Assembly (NCBI GenBank): GCA_033557835.1
Contig: JAWQRO010000032.1
Coordinates: 1-64,000, forward strand
Direction of reading: 5' to 3'
Source: Helochares maculicollis
Lineage: Eukaryota; Arthropoda; Insecta; Coleoptera; Hydrophilidae
DNA: 64,000 nt
Made by a program: the position numbers and the translations under genes. Below, piece after piece: positions 23,368-35,900 of the stretch (position 1 is the stretch's first letter; the number at the start of each line of letters is the position of its first letter). Under the pieces are notes generated by a model. That model was not told the DNA's origin, did not search any database, and was given only the letters and a program-made list of their open reading frames with translations.

Positions 23368-24234
23368 ATGGCGTCTGACGGTGACGATATTATTACTGAC
23401 CAAGAAAAAGTGAGAATTGTATCAGATTTTATTCTTCACTCGCCCCCGGGGGAATTTAATGAAGTGTTTAACGATGTGCGAAAGTTATTAAACAACGATG
23501 ATCTCCTTAAAGAAGGCGCCAGCGCTGCTTTTGCCCAATACAACAAGGATCAACTTACCCCAGTCAAAATCGAAAATGCTGATTCGCTCGTCCTTATTAC
23601 TGAATACAACGACTTAGGAAATAACAGGTTCTTCGACCCTCGCAGTAAGCAATCTTTTAAATATGATCACTTACGAAAAGATGCATCCGACTATCAACCG
23701 TACACTCCCGACCAAACAGCAGAGCCCTGGCGGTCTGCCCTAGATGGTGAGTTCATGCAGTACTGCAGAAACCATTACAATCACGGCGTGTGTAGTGTAG
23801 TCGGTCGGAGCCAAACTGGAGGCCCTATAACCCTAACAGCCTGCATAGAAGACCATCAGTTCCAACCGAAGAACTTTTGGAACGGAAGATGGAGATCTCA
23901 ATGGTCGATAACAATAAATGGAACGTCAGTTGAAGTCAGGGGAATCCTAAAAGTTCAAGTACACTACTATGAAGAAGGTAATGTACAATTAGTGAGTTCA
24001 AAAGAAATCAAAGAAACGCTGACAGCCACGAGCGAGTCGCAATTAGCGAAAGAAGTGGTCCATTTAATCGAAGAATCAGAAAACTTGTATCAAACAGCGA
24101 TATCAGAAAACTACCAAACAATGTCGGATACAACTTTCAAGGCCTTGAGAAGATTACTACCTGTAACTCGCACTAAAATCGATTGGAACAAAATAGTATC
24201 ATATAGTATTGGAAAAGAATTGAAAACACAATGA
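23368..24234 (+). CDS. cpa: F-actin-capping protein subunit alpha
   Basis: The alpha subunit of the CapZ heterodimer, which binds barbed ends of actin filaments in the cytoplasm and stops subunit exchange. The beta subunit is its obligatory partner. The ORF is a single exon. I start it at ATG 23368 (MASDGDDIITDQEKVRIVSD) because family homology begins there; an in-frame codon 45 nt upstream lacks support. The product is 288 residues, the usual family length (about 286). Hallmarks are FILHSPPGEFNEVFNDVR near residue 25, AAFAQYNKDQLTPV near 55, the central FWNGRWRSQW near 172, and the C-terminal RRLLPVTRTKIDWNKIVSY amphipathic tail region that contacts actin. It is clearly less AT-rich than its surroundings. 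An AATAAA-type signal lies about 670 bp downstream. It may derive from an old intron loss. Confidence 0.96.
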   Translation: MASDGDDIITDQEKVRIVSDFILHSPPGEFNEVFNDVRKLLNNDDLLKEGASAAFAQYNKDQLTPVKIENADSLVLITEYNDLGNNRFFDPRSKQSFKYDHLRKDASDYQPYTPDQTAEPWRSALDGEFMQYCRNHYNHGVCSVVGRSQTGGPITLTACIEDHQFQPKNFWNGRWRSQWSITINGTSVEVRGILKVQVHYYEEGNVQLVSSKEIKETLTATSESQLAKEVVHLIEESENLYQTAISENYQTMSDTTFKALRRLLPVTRTKIDWNKIVSYSIGKELKTQ

Positions 24235-25258
24235 TGAGACTTTTAAGTCGGGCTAATAAAGTCATTGAAGCCTTCCTTGTTATTGCTTAGGAGTGTTGTG
24301 TACATAAGGCAAAGTCTTGTTAAGTTTACGGCAGAACAGGGATAGCTAACCTTAGAAATTATTTATTGAAAATGAAAGAATTAATAGATATTTACAAGAG
24401 TTTATAGACTAAAACAAGAGCTCATTTTACTTTTCATTTACATGTTCAAAACAATGTGTATTTGTAAACTAAAAAATTGCTCTCAACTGCAACCTATTTT
24501 TATTTATTCAATTCTATAAGAAAGATTTTAAACTTATTTTACGCATAGTTAATTACGTATACATATTTTATTTTTTGCAAACCAATTATAAATATTATAC
24601 GCTAGCATACAAGAAGTCTATCCCTGTAAGATGTGCAATAACTGAGCACAAACATACCATCGCTTTTGTTATTGACTTTATTTTCCTATAATTACGTATT
24701 ACTAAAATAATCATTTTAATTCCTGTATTCATTTTTTAAGTTAATATAATTCATTTAGACAACAACAAAAGAAACGTGTATTTGTTAATTTTCTATGTTA
24801 TGTATTATAGCAGTCCTCCACGTGTGACTCCCAAAGTAGACTATTGTAATAATTATCGTCACACAGCTGCTACCCTTATATATTAAATAATTTATATATT
24901 GTTAGAATAAAACCGTTGTATGAGTTATTTTTCAATAAAAAACAACTTGTAAACAACACCCAGTTTTTCCATAATTTTAAAACAATTAATTTAAATTTTG
25001 TTACTTTTTTAAAATTTCCCCCTTTCATGTAACATTAGCGAAATAAAGCGAATTTTAATAAAAATAAATCTGCCTATGCATATTAAACTTTCCTTCAATT
25101 CAACTGTTCCGGAAGAACAGCAACCTTTGGGGAAGTCGTTGACCTATGACACTGTTCCACCGCTGCTGTGACTTTTTCCAGACAATTTTCAAAGCGGCTG
25201 AACATTGCGCCAGATCAACGCAGCATCAGGCAGCGGCAGTTTTACATAATACTCAAAA
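24235..25258 (+). other. 3' UTR of capping protein alpha and GST promoter region
   Basis: AT-rich 3' flank with AATAAA-like signals near 24,907 and 24,936, then a more GC-balanced stretch (25,090-25,258) that probably holds the 5' leader and promoter of the glutathione S-transferase. No additional gene was seen. Confidence 0.5.
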
Positions 25259-28136
25259 ATGGGCGTAACTTTGTACCATTTTCCACCGAGCGCACCATCT
25301 AGGGTGGCTCTTTTAGTTGCTCGTGCATTAGGCATAGACGTTGACGTCCAAATTGTTGATTTGTTTAAAAAAGAGCAATTGAAGCCGGATTTTATCAAGG
25401 TAATAATGTTTGGTTATTAAATCGAGTTCTAGGGACTCTTTCTGCTGTAACTTTGGCAGTATGCCGATTTACCTGCGACAGGCGGGTGCCTTTTAAAATC
25501 AAATCGCCCTGGTTGTTTAACAATTATTTAATTTTTAATTGTTTGATTGTACGATCTTTATGTACGTTTTACAAATGAAATTTTTGTTCTATAATATTCA
25601 ACTAAATCCGCATTAACATCAGTTTCTATTAATCTACAGAGGTAATTATTATTGCAGAGGTTATGTCCCTAATATACCTTCACGCCGAGCAATCTACATC
25701 ATTTTCCACTTATATTTTTGTAATTATGAGATGCTGATAAATTATAATACAGTTATTAGATTGATTAAAACTTGAAGAACTATATTTCTTATAATAGATA
25801 GAACTTGTAAAGAATCACATAGAAAGAAAGCAACTTATTAAATTTTTGGATACTACAGTTTTAAAAACTAAGAGAAAAGTGTTTCTTTGTTAAAATATTC
25901 TTGTTTATAACGTTATTATTAATAGACTAATAATGGAGATTTTTACTTCGTGTACTGAAAAGTAAGTGATTTCCATTCTATGCTGCAATGCACATTAAAT
26001 TGCACCCATTTCTACACAAGGATTTTCTTGTTTAATAATCATATTAATGTTCTCATTATAAGTATGTCTGCTAAGGCAACTTCAGTTTTGATAGACCCAT
26101 TAAGTATCGTACTTTGTATTAATGGTTCACCATTTCTATGATGAAATTAATTGTGTCTTGAATATCGAATTATGTGGTTTCTTGACTGCATTTGACTAGT
26201 GTCCATCAATATTGACTCAGTCTTTAGTCTAGCAATCTCTTAGATTACGATTAGCTGCATTCAAACATTGTTGGATATATTTCAAAATAAAAATTTTTAT
26301 TCCATCCAGATATATTGTCAGACTTCTAATCTAAAGTTTTCTAAAAATTTTCAGCTTCACACACATCACTAGATTACTAAACCCACGGCAAAAGATTTTT
26401 CAAATATTCATAATAATCATTTTATAAAAAATTCTAACTTCTATGTTATTGCTATGTAGATTGCATAAACATAACTTTGAATATTAGTTTATGTTGAAAC
26501 ACGTTGTCCTAAAAATCTTACTAAGGATAAATTTGTCCACAAGTTGTTTTATCTGTCCAATTCAATACTATGAGCTTAATATTATAAAAAAAATCGTCTT
26601 TCGTGCAGTTCAACTATAATAAGAAAATAATTTGAGAATACTTTTAAAGTTATTTTAAATATAGATAAAATTGGAAAAACTACCATGGTACAAAATGCAG
26701 ATTTTAACAATTAAAAAAATCTAATGACAGTAATATATAAAAAGAGTATCTAGTACAACTAATTTGCTTCATCCAATATAAATATTTTTTAAAATGACTA
26801 TCATGAATGTTGTATTTAAAGATAAATTCACAATTTGATTAATATAATTTTTATGATTACTGTTATTCACATTATGTGGTTTGCAGGAAAAGAGTATGCT
26901 CTACAAATAATAATAGTAAGGGCTAGAATTGCAAATAGGTTCTATTAACCTTCTCAAGACAAATAGAAATATACTATATCTCTATCTGAGATTGTCAATG
27001 AAGTTTATCAGATTACCTGTTGTCCCATATTTTCTTAATTCACAGAGCTTTTTTTTCCATTTGATATAAATAGAAACTCCCACATACAGTCAAGACTTCC
27101 CATATCAATAATTATGATTGCATGTAACAACACAAGTAATAACAACATTTTCATGACTTTTAAAAACAAATGAAATCTATCAAAGGATTAGTTCTATTTG
27201 GCACTGCAATCAAAGAAGAATCTAGTATTTTTAGGTTGCTAATTTTTAGGTCAATCCACAACATACGGTTCCAACTTTAGTAGATGGTGATTTTTCTTTG
27301 TGGGAATCAAGAGCAATTGCAGCATATTTGGTACGTACTTATGGAAAGGATGACAGTTTGTATCCGACAGACCCCAAAAAGAAAGCGATTGTAGATCAAC
27401 GATTATATTTTGATTGTGGTACTCTCTATCCACGCATAAGAGCTATTTGTGTGAGTGCTTGTAGCTATATTTTTATTTAATTTTATTTTTGGTAACATAT
27501 TCGCATACGATATATCGTCTATTACCAAAAGTTTATTGTTTTATTTCTATTATTTTGGCTGTTTGTGCCTAGTGCTCTATTTCATTAATTTTAGTTCCCT
27601 ATATTGTTTTTGGGTGAAATTGAAATTTACGACGAACACAAAACATCCTTAGATGAAGCTCTTGGATTTTTAGATGTGTTTTTAGAAGGCAATAATTTTG
27701 TGTGTGGAGATACTTTGACCATTGCTGATTGTTCCATTGTTGCTTCAATAGCCACTGTTAAGGTAAGTGATTTTCGATGAATTTTCAAAATTTCAGATTC
27801 ACTTTTAAAACTAATAAACACTAGTATGATATAGATTAATTTTTAAATGAAAACTATGCTCTAAAAACTAGTCAATTCTGCTTTGGGTTAGTGTTGGTTT
27901 AAGGCTTTTGAAAATACCTGGAGTAGTTTAATATAAATGATGAAAAATTGAACCATTATTATACACAATTTGCTGTTCACTAGGCCATTGGTTGGGACTT
28001 AAACCCCTACGGCAACATATCAGCATGGCTGGCAAGATGTTCTTTAGAAATCCCAGGCTATGCTGAGGCAAATGAAGAAGGAGCACAGGCTTTTGGAAAA
28101 GCTGTGAAAAGTAAACTTGCTCCTGGCCAAATATAA
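25259..28136 (+). CDS. Glutathione S-transferase, Delta/Epsilon-type
   Basis: A cytosolic enzyme conjugating glutathione to electrophiles, used by insects in detoxification of plant compounds and insecticides. Four exons (25259-25399, 27250-27450, 27595-27762, 27984-28136) join in phase 0 to give 220 residues, normal for the class. The N-terminal thioredoxin-like domain holds the catalytic serine region YHFPPSAPSR and the glutathione-binding blocks VNPQHTVPTLVDGDF and LWESRAIAAYLV, whose ES pair binds the gamma-glutamyl group. The C-terminal helical domain has GDTLTIADCSIVASI, the N-capping box/hydrophobic staple motif, and ends at KLAPGQI. Intron 1 is 1.85 kb and the others are short. The Ser nucleophile and the VPTL/ESRAI pattern fit the insect Delta/Epsilon group; which of the two I cannot settle without a tree. 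Confidence 0.93.
25400..27249 (+). other. First intron of the GST gene
   Basis: A 1.85-kb AT-rich intron with a GTAATA donor and TTTTTAG acceptor. No coding, repeat or RNA feature was recognised. Confidence 0.6.
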
Positions 28137-28689
28137 ATATTTTAAGCAACCGTTTCATTCATATCAAAATATTTTTGTATTAACTATACTTGAAATAAAC
28201 TATCCATTTTCCATAAATATTGAGATGCATTCTCTATTGTTTGTGGCTTTAACAGTGAAATGCAAGCCATTAATAAAGAACCAAACTAACTTCTTTTTAT
28301 TGTTATCATTGTAGAACAGGAAATAGTACTGTGGTAGGTTTTGTAGGAGTTTTCAAATTAAATAAAAATAAACATTTCAAAATAATTGAGTATAAGCTAT
28401 TTAAAACATTTTACTTATCATTTTAGTTTAAAAACTTAGCATATTTCAATAGGAGTGTAACCTTAATTAAGCAAACATTCAAAAGTACAAGTTAATAATT
28501 TAAAAAAGTGTCATTAAATAAGTCGATGTTTATACCTATATCTAAAGCTATGCATATTATACTGACATTAGTTTGTTAAAAGTTAAGAGTCATAATATAT
28601 CTAAAATAAAAAATAATAGCTAAATTCAAATAATTAGTCATCAATAAGGGCCAGCCTAGCAAATACATTAAAAAAATTAAAAATTATAA

Positions 28690-31600
28690 TTATACAATTT
28701 TTAAGTTTACTACTTTTCTTAAGAACAATTGAGAAATTTTGCATTCAGATTTTTTAAATTTTACATATGGTGAAATATCCTGGTTCGTACAGCTAAAAGT
28801 CTTTAATAAATGAACCATCTTACTCATGATAGGCCTTAACTTATCTGGGCTGTAAAAATATAAAGTTGCTTTGCTAAGCTTAGTCCAAACTTTCTCTACA
28901 TCATCAGGGCATAATGTCACAAGCACTAAATAAAATGCAGCTGCTGCCTTCAAAGATGGTAGAATAACGGAAAACTGTTCGCTTAACACAAAACATTCCA
29001 ATATAAAGAGACCTATACTTAGCATCGGCTGAAAGCAAAGGTTTTTTTTGTTATGGTCAGTAAATGTAGAGAAAAACATAAATGGAACTGGCTAAAAATA
29101 AAATGATAAAAACATACCGTTTTTTCAAAACAGACAATCCTAACGTAATATTGGAGAAAGATGCAAGGCTCTGGTATGGCTAGTAAGAAATCAAAATAAT
29201 ACAACAGTTTCTTTTCCATCTTCACAAAATCAAATTTAGTATAAGCAAATTTACAGAACTGCAATAATTGTCGGAAGGATATTTCATGTACATTATCCAT
29301 TTTGTTAACTAACCAGAAAATTGTGAGGCATACCAATTGGATCATATTTGTTGGAATGTTGATTTTCATAATAACAAAGTCAAATAGATGTGCAGTTATC
29401 ATTATATTATGCGATGAAATGCTTGTACAATCTTGCACCTTGAAGAGCCAATTTAAAATTTTGAAACGATTATTCTTCATAGAAGTCGAAATACTTTGCA
29501 TTGTAGATTTTGGAATAATGTATTCGTTTTGCTTAAAGTATTGGATCTCTATTACATCACTTAAATACTCAAATGTGTATATATCTAAAGTGTATGGCTT
29601 CTTTTCTCCTGGAAATAGAAAATTAATTTTTGGCACAGAAACTTCCCATTGTACTAACTATTTTCCAGTTCTTGCTTCATCTTTTGTTGTGATCTAAGAT
29701 AAAATGTTTTTTGTAATTGTGATACAGCTGCTGTTTCGTAAATTAATGTTGTGTCTGATGTTCGTGGGTTTGATTTTATCGGAGAAGTTTCTTGTTTCAT
29801 TAGTTTTTCTATCAACTGAAAACTTAAAGTCTTAAAACTCCTGTTCGAACAAGGGATGAATTACATAGTAAACTAATTAATATTTGCAGTATTAATTTAA
29901 AAAAATTGTAAACAGCATTAATTGCTTTTGATTTATGAACTTTACTGTTTAACAGTGTTCAATCGAATTAAAAAAAATGATCGGAATAAATCCAAATTTT
30001 TACTTATAATTTCATAATGTTTGCATTAAAATATAAAATGAAAGTGAACACGTCATAAATAAGTTGTCAAATTATAATAGAATAATTTTATAAATCTAAA
30101 TGACATTTACCGGAATGTGTTTTGAAAATGAAAAATTTTTACTCCAAAAGAAATTATAGCTGCATTAAATCTATTAAATTGTGCATAACAATGTATGAAA
30201 AGTCCTTGGTACAATATTTATTCAACTATTCGGAAATTTTTAAAATCATAGAAATTAAAGTAGCCTCCGAAATGTATCAACCGAACCATGTTGAGACAAA
30301 TATTTAATGACTTTGGTTCACAAAAGTATGACTTTATTTAGCAGCAATTTTCCATTTAGCTCCTATGAAGATTTTAATAACATACAAAATAAGAAGGTAT
30401 GTTTCCATTCTAGTTTTCGTGATTAATCAAGAGAGTAAAATTAGTAATGTCGATTTAAAATTTGTTTATTAAGCAATTCTATTATTTAATTATATAATTC
30501 CACGTGTATTTTATAGTATACATAAATGCAAATGAGAAGGTTGAATGGAGCCACTCCAGATTTTTTTTAAAGTGACAAATTATTGGATCTCTTTTGCTCC
30601 TGATGGTCTTTATGATGCAAAGTATAGTTTAAAAACATATTTAATTTAACCTCTGCTGGGTTTTCAACTAGAGGAAAGTTCATGTCATGCAATAGATTGT
30701 GAGAATGTATTTAAAAATATTTGTTTTAAGTGACTGCGTAAGAATGAATAATATCATAAAGATGCAACCAATATTTTATGTGGCAATATTTAATTTAATT
30801 TAAAAAAATTTAAGGTTAAAATTGACAAATAAGACATCTAACAAATCGAAATAAAACAATATATTTATTTAACATTGTTTTCATTAAAATGTGATTATTA
30901 GAAGTTTGATGAAATCAAATTCACGTTGGTTAGCATTTAAATAGTAAATATCATTTTATGATTTTTTGTGGTTTTCATATTTTATGACATTCATTAAATG
31001 ATTTTTTTTAAACGAGGTTTAGCTCTAAACATTACTACAACTTATTATTTAAATTTAGACATACAGTTATATCAACAAAGTGGCATTCTAAATTAATTCC
31101 AAAATAAATAAGAGCAAATTGGCCATGACTTTTTAATTTTGCACAATGACTTACCAATGGTTTTTTCTGAACTGTTACGTTGTATCCGCTTTGCCCCAAA
31201 ACTGGAGATATTGAACAATTTTTGAAACTAGAATTATAAATTCCAGGAAATGGAGTACTTATTGCAATCGAAGATGAAATATCGGTCTTAGCAGTCCTGC
31301 ATTGCAAATTAGATTCATTAAATGTTGAACACAGTTTATTGTAGTATGAACATGAAGATTTAGCAACACTCTCTTTTGAAATAATTGGAGCCAACATGTA
31401 GTTTCTGAATGACTCATAAGATTCTGTCGGTAGTTTCTTTGTGATGGCACCTTGGGAAACTGCTAGTTTAGTGCATGTGGATTCAGAAATTGAAGGCAAT
31501 ACTTTATTACAGCAACATTTGCTTGCCCCTTTAGTTGAAATTGTGATATAAGTAGCAGCATTAGGTTTTGGTTTGTTATTTCTGTGAACAATAGTATGAC

Positions 31601-31881
31601 ATAAACAGTAACAGAGTTTCTTAAGTTATATTGGGCCATACCTTTGAATGAGCAATGCTTATTTAATCTATAATTAATTGATAAGTTTGAGCTTACCTGT
31701 CATCATTTTCTTTACCAGCATGTTTAAGGGGATATCGTGCGTTCTTAGTGATTTCAATTTCCACATTTCTTGAGGATGTTGACGTACCCTTTGATAATAA
31801 ATTCGATTGACGATCTATAGGTTTTAGTGCCCTTCTTGGCTGATTTGGAATGGAACATTTGCATCTACAGCCACAACTCAT
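28690..31881 (-). CDS. Divergent A/B-type (mitotic-like) cyclin
   Basis: A regulatory subunit of cyclin-dependent kinases by homology. Five exons (31881-31697, 31581-31155, 29815-29659, 29608-29118, 29028-28690) join in phase to 532 residues. The N-terminal 60 residues are Cys-rich at the very start (MSCGCRCKC) and contain RRALKPI, which resembles the RxxL destruction box of mitotic cyclins. A long Ser/Thr-rich linker follows. The first cyclin box begins around residue 255 (YTLDIYTFEYLSDVIEIQYF; then NNRFKILNWLFKVQD in place of the usual MRAILVDWLVEV). The second box (ILPSLKAAAAFYLVLVTL) is closer to canonical. Several positions that contact the kinase are changed and the KFEE block is absent. 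The intron at 29609-29658 is only 50 bp. The subfamily (A, B, B3 or lineage-specific) is not resolved. Confidence 0.8.
29816..31154 (-). other. Large intron of the divergent cyclin gene
   Basis: A 1.3-kb AT-rich stretch separating the N-terminal from the cyclin-box exons. A GTAAGT donor at 31154 and TTTTCAG acceptor at 29816 bound it. No other feature was seen. Confidence 0.55.
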
Positions 31882-32912
31882 TATTATATAAAAATGTTCA
31901 CCTTTTAAAATAAAGATAACCAAATTTACTCTATTTTAGCACACTGTCTTTTAAACTGAGTATTAAAAAAGCTTCCCTACTATGTTTTGTAGTACTTTTT
32001 ATCGGTATGTAATTTTTTGAATGTTTACAACAGAGCTCGTTTTCTAAAAAATATCACTACTAACATTTTTATATATAACATCAACTTTAATATGCAAATA
32101 AAAGGATGTAATTATTGAATAAATAATAAAAATTTTAGACAAAACAATAGGAAATAGGTTTTTCATTTGTAGGTAATCATATAAACTCTCACCTTGTCAC
32201 AAATTTTATTTAATTATTTATAAGAAAGAACAATAAATAAAATTCATACGGTATCAAAAACAACCAGAACATACTAACAAAATGAGGGCATGCACAGTAG
32301 CAACCTCTCAAAATAAAAACTTAACAGAAAATTCGATGATAATAGAAAACAAAATCTAAAATTTATTAACAGAATATGCTAAGTTGGTACAGGCTACATA
32401 TTTGTGTAGAGATACGCTACATTTTACTTAAAATATTTTCTGCCACAAAGATATCATTACCTGGTATAAAATTTATTGACTAAACACAACGATCTTCATG
32501 AAATATTTGTTTACCATCTACCGATTAACACATTATTTCATTAAATTGTTACCATCTATCTTATCACGTTATCCTATTATGTACTCGAATCACAATAAGG
32601 AATATTGGCAACCATATTTTGTTAAACTTCTAAAAAATACTGCGTCTCAAGACCATCCACCTCAGTTCAAACCAGTTCTATACCTGTGAGTACAATACTT
32701 AGTTGCACTGATGGTACTATACTTCAAGTTATAATATCCTATATCCAATTTTTAAAAGTTACTTCAACGTCAACTGTTTTTCTTTAGATTCGTCTTTTGA
32801 TCTGGGGTGGATGCACTTTAAAGGGAGTGGAAATAGTTAATTATACAGTTAATTCTTAAAGCTTTGGTTTGGATCTTAATTAAGTAACTTTAAATTTCCT
32901 TTGAAGGAAAAT
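31882..32912. other. Intergenic region: cyclin promoter and RIC3 3' UTR
   Basis: Holds the cyclin 5' flank and the probable RIC3 3' UTR (reading leftward from 32,912, with a candidate AATAAA signal, seen as TTTATT on the plus strand, near 32,206). A 63-codon plus-strand frame at 32,498-32,689 has no support. Confidence 0.45.
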
Positions 32913-35900
32913 TTACTCTTCAGATTCAGATAAATGATTTGGTTTGTTGTCGTTGTCATTTATTTCCACTTGATCTTCTTCCATTTCTTCCACTTCGATG
33001 TCAACATCGTTTTCCTGTTCATCGTCAGTTCCCTAATGGAAAAATAAGGACATATGAAGATGGCTTTTGGAACTATTGATATTATACGAAATGTTCATAT
33101 GTCTAAAGGCAAGATCTTAAAAAAAAAATGTTCACTGTAGCTAAAAATTATAGCATACAGTAATTTCATTCCACAAACTGAACTTCTGTCCCCATCTAAA
33201 AAAGCTAACATCAGTAATTAAGAACGATTTTGCATTTTTAAATAAATTTTAGAAATTTTTACCGCGATACATTTTTATGATAAGTAAAAGTTGTCATTAT
33301 AATTGTTGTACCAACTCTTCTTGATTTGCTGTCAATATTCTTTAAAAGATTCTAAAAATGTTCAAATGCCTTCAAAGCTTGTAACTTCAGTGAAAAAATA
33401 TTGATTTATGCTGCAATTTTTTTATTATTATTATCATAAGCAAATTGGATCTTTAGTAAGGGACTTAAGTTGTAACATCCAACAGAGGTGTTGTCATGTA
33501 TTGTTAAAGTAGATATTATACTGAGATTGGAAATCATTAATAAGCTAAATAGCAGATTTTGTCTCGTCGTTTTTAATGGAAATTTTAAACTAATGATGAA
33601 GATGTGATGATGAATTATATTTTTTATGCAAACATACCTCTGAAATGTCATTTTCTGCAGCTGTTGCACTGCTGGCAGTCGTATATTTAGATTCTTCAAT
33701 CATGTCCTCATCATTATCATCTCCATTTACTTCAACATTTTCGTTCTTTGATTGAGGAGATTCTTCTTCCTTTGGTTCTTCTGATTTCTCTAATAAACAA
33801 AAAATATATTTTTTAGGTAGCAGTTTCAAAAATACAAGGGCAAAGTAAGCCGAAATTACCTTCTGGTACGTCGCTAATTAGAGAAAGTGTCATTTTTCCT
33901 GCTAGTACAACTGGGACATCACTTGGTCCTTCATTTTGTTGTGCTTCAGTAGCGGAGTCTGAGACCAATAGCCGGGATTGAGCAGGTAGAGCGCCTTCCA
34001 AAAATATTTCTTGTGGGGGTTCTGCTTTCTCAGGTGCCATCGGAGTTGTTAGAGAGACTGAAGGTGTTTTGCGACTCCATTTTTGTCCATCTTCACAGCT
34101 GGCTGTCATTTCCATTCCTAGAACTTTGACGGAAGTTTGCTCATCATCTTGTGGCTTTACAGCACTTCCATTCTTTATGATGCTTGCATCCTTCATGGTA
34201 CTTCCCTCTTTTACAATGTTGTTGCTCTTCACAGCACTGCCATTTGATATGGTACCATTAGCTACTCTAGTCGCAGTTTCACTCTGTCAGCAAAATATTA
34301 TGATTAATGCGCTATTAACGCTTTGTATAATTTGTAAACCATATTTTGACAGGGTGAGGTATATTTATTGCAATTGAAGACGAGAGAATTTGCTTGTTTG
34401 GCAAACTTTGTATGTAGCAAAAAAAAAAACAATTCTTTAATAAGTAAATGTCTATGACAATAAAAAAGTTCAAACGTGTTTCGTTTTCATCATGAATCAT
34501 GATCAAGTATATATTCAGCTTTCATAGTACACTTCTTATAGGGTATTTACTAGCTATTGGTATGGTGATGGTTTGAAAGCAAGAATGGGTATTCTAAATT
34601 TCTGCCTATTATGGTTTAAATCGTTTTTATTGTGTTTTGTCGAGCTAAATTTTAGAGTATAATCTCATCAAAATTTTATATGTACAAAATAGGAGGTGAT
34701 GGGGAATCAGCAGTAGCTTATATATTGTTCAAATTTGCTGACATTTTGTTGATTAAGTTTTGACTTCTGGTCATTAGATGATAGTTACTTCTGTTATTTG
34801 AGAGATACAAATTGTAAACAATTTCATAATTTGAAAATTCAATTGGTTTTTTAATCAAATAGTACCGTATCCAAGACAAATTTCAACATGGTTATATGAG
34901 CAGCAATTATGATGAATGTAGGGTGTCTAAATCGGACAGTTACTGTAGTCAATATCCTAAAAGGGCATTGAATTGTGATTTGTGATCGAACAGTAAGAGC
35001 GAATGAAATATCCAATAATACAAAATAAAATATATACACCTTATTTCAGAGAAATATTTGGGTATAATAACAATTTACCAGAACCAATAGCAAGTTTACA
35101 TAGTAACTAACAAGAACTAAATTACCTAATTAAATAAATTAGGCTAGACAATTAAAAAAAAGTCCACATTTGAAGAAAAGTTCTTTTCATCAGGACAATG
35201 CCAAGTACACTCATCCAACAAAGAAATTATGAAATTAAATTTTTTGGGTTAAAACCAAATTTCACATCCACCCTATTTTCCAGATTTGACTCCCAACAAA
35301 TCCTATTTGTATTTTAATTTTGAGAGATGATTCTAGTGATAAAAGAAGCCTATTTAACAATTAGACATCCTATTATTTTAAAAATATCTAAATGGCAGGG
35401 AAGTCATTCGAAAAAGTATATTTTTACTAACTAGATTATATTGAAAAACAAACATGTAGAATGTAAAAAGTTGGCTTTTCAACCGCCATGTAGTAAAATA
35501 TTTAAAATAAAAAATATATGACTAATATTTACACTAATGTGCAATAATAGTTTCATCATTCTCGACTCATTAGCATCACTCTACCTCAATGTTAGAAAGT
35601 ATGAATATGGTTTACAAACTGTAATATGCAAAAACAACAATAACTGTGGAAGAAGCTATAAACTCTACTTGACTACTCATATGCAAAATAAATAAAAGTC
35701 AAACAAAACCACTGTAGATTATATAAAAGGCGCCTTTTAAAAAACTGGGAGTGTTGCACTATGCAAGAGCAGTGTGTTATATGTTGCTTACAATACGAAT
35801 AAAAAACATATAATTGAATCCTGTTGATATGTCAACACTTCTATACCTGGTTCGAAACCTCATTAGCCTTCCTTCTCGCCTCTATCTCGCTATCCACTTC

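Noticed and set aside
29302..29697. 131-codon plus-strand open frame
   Set aside because: Antisense shadow of the divergent cyclin's first cyclin-box exon.
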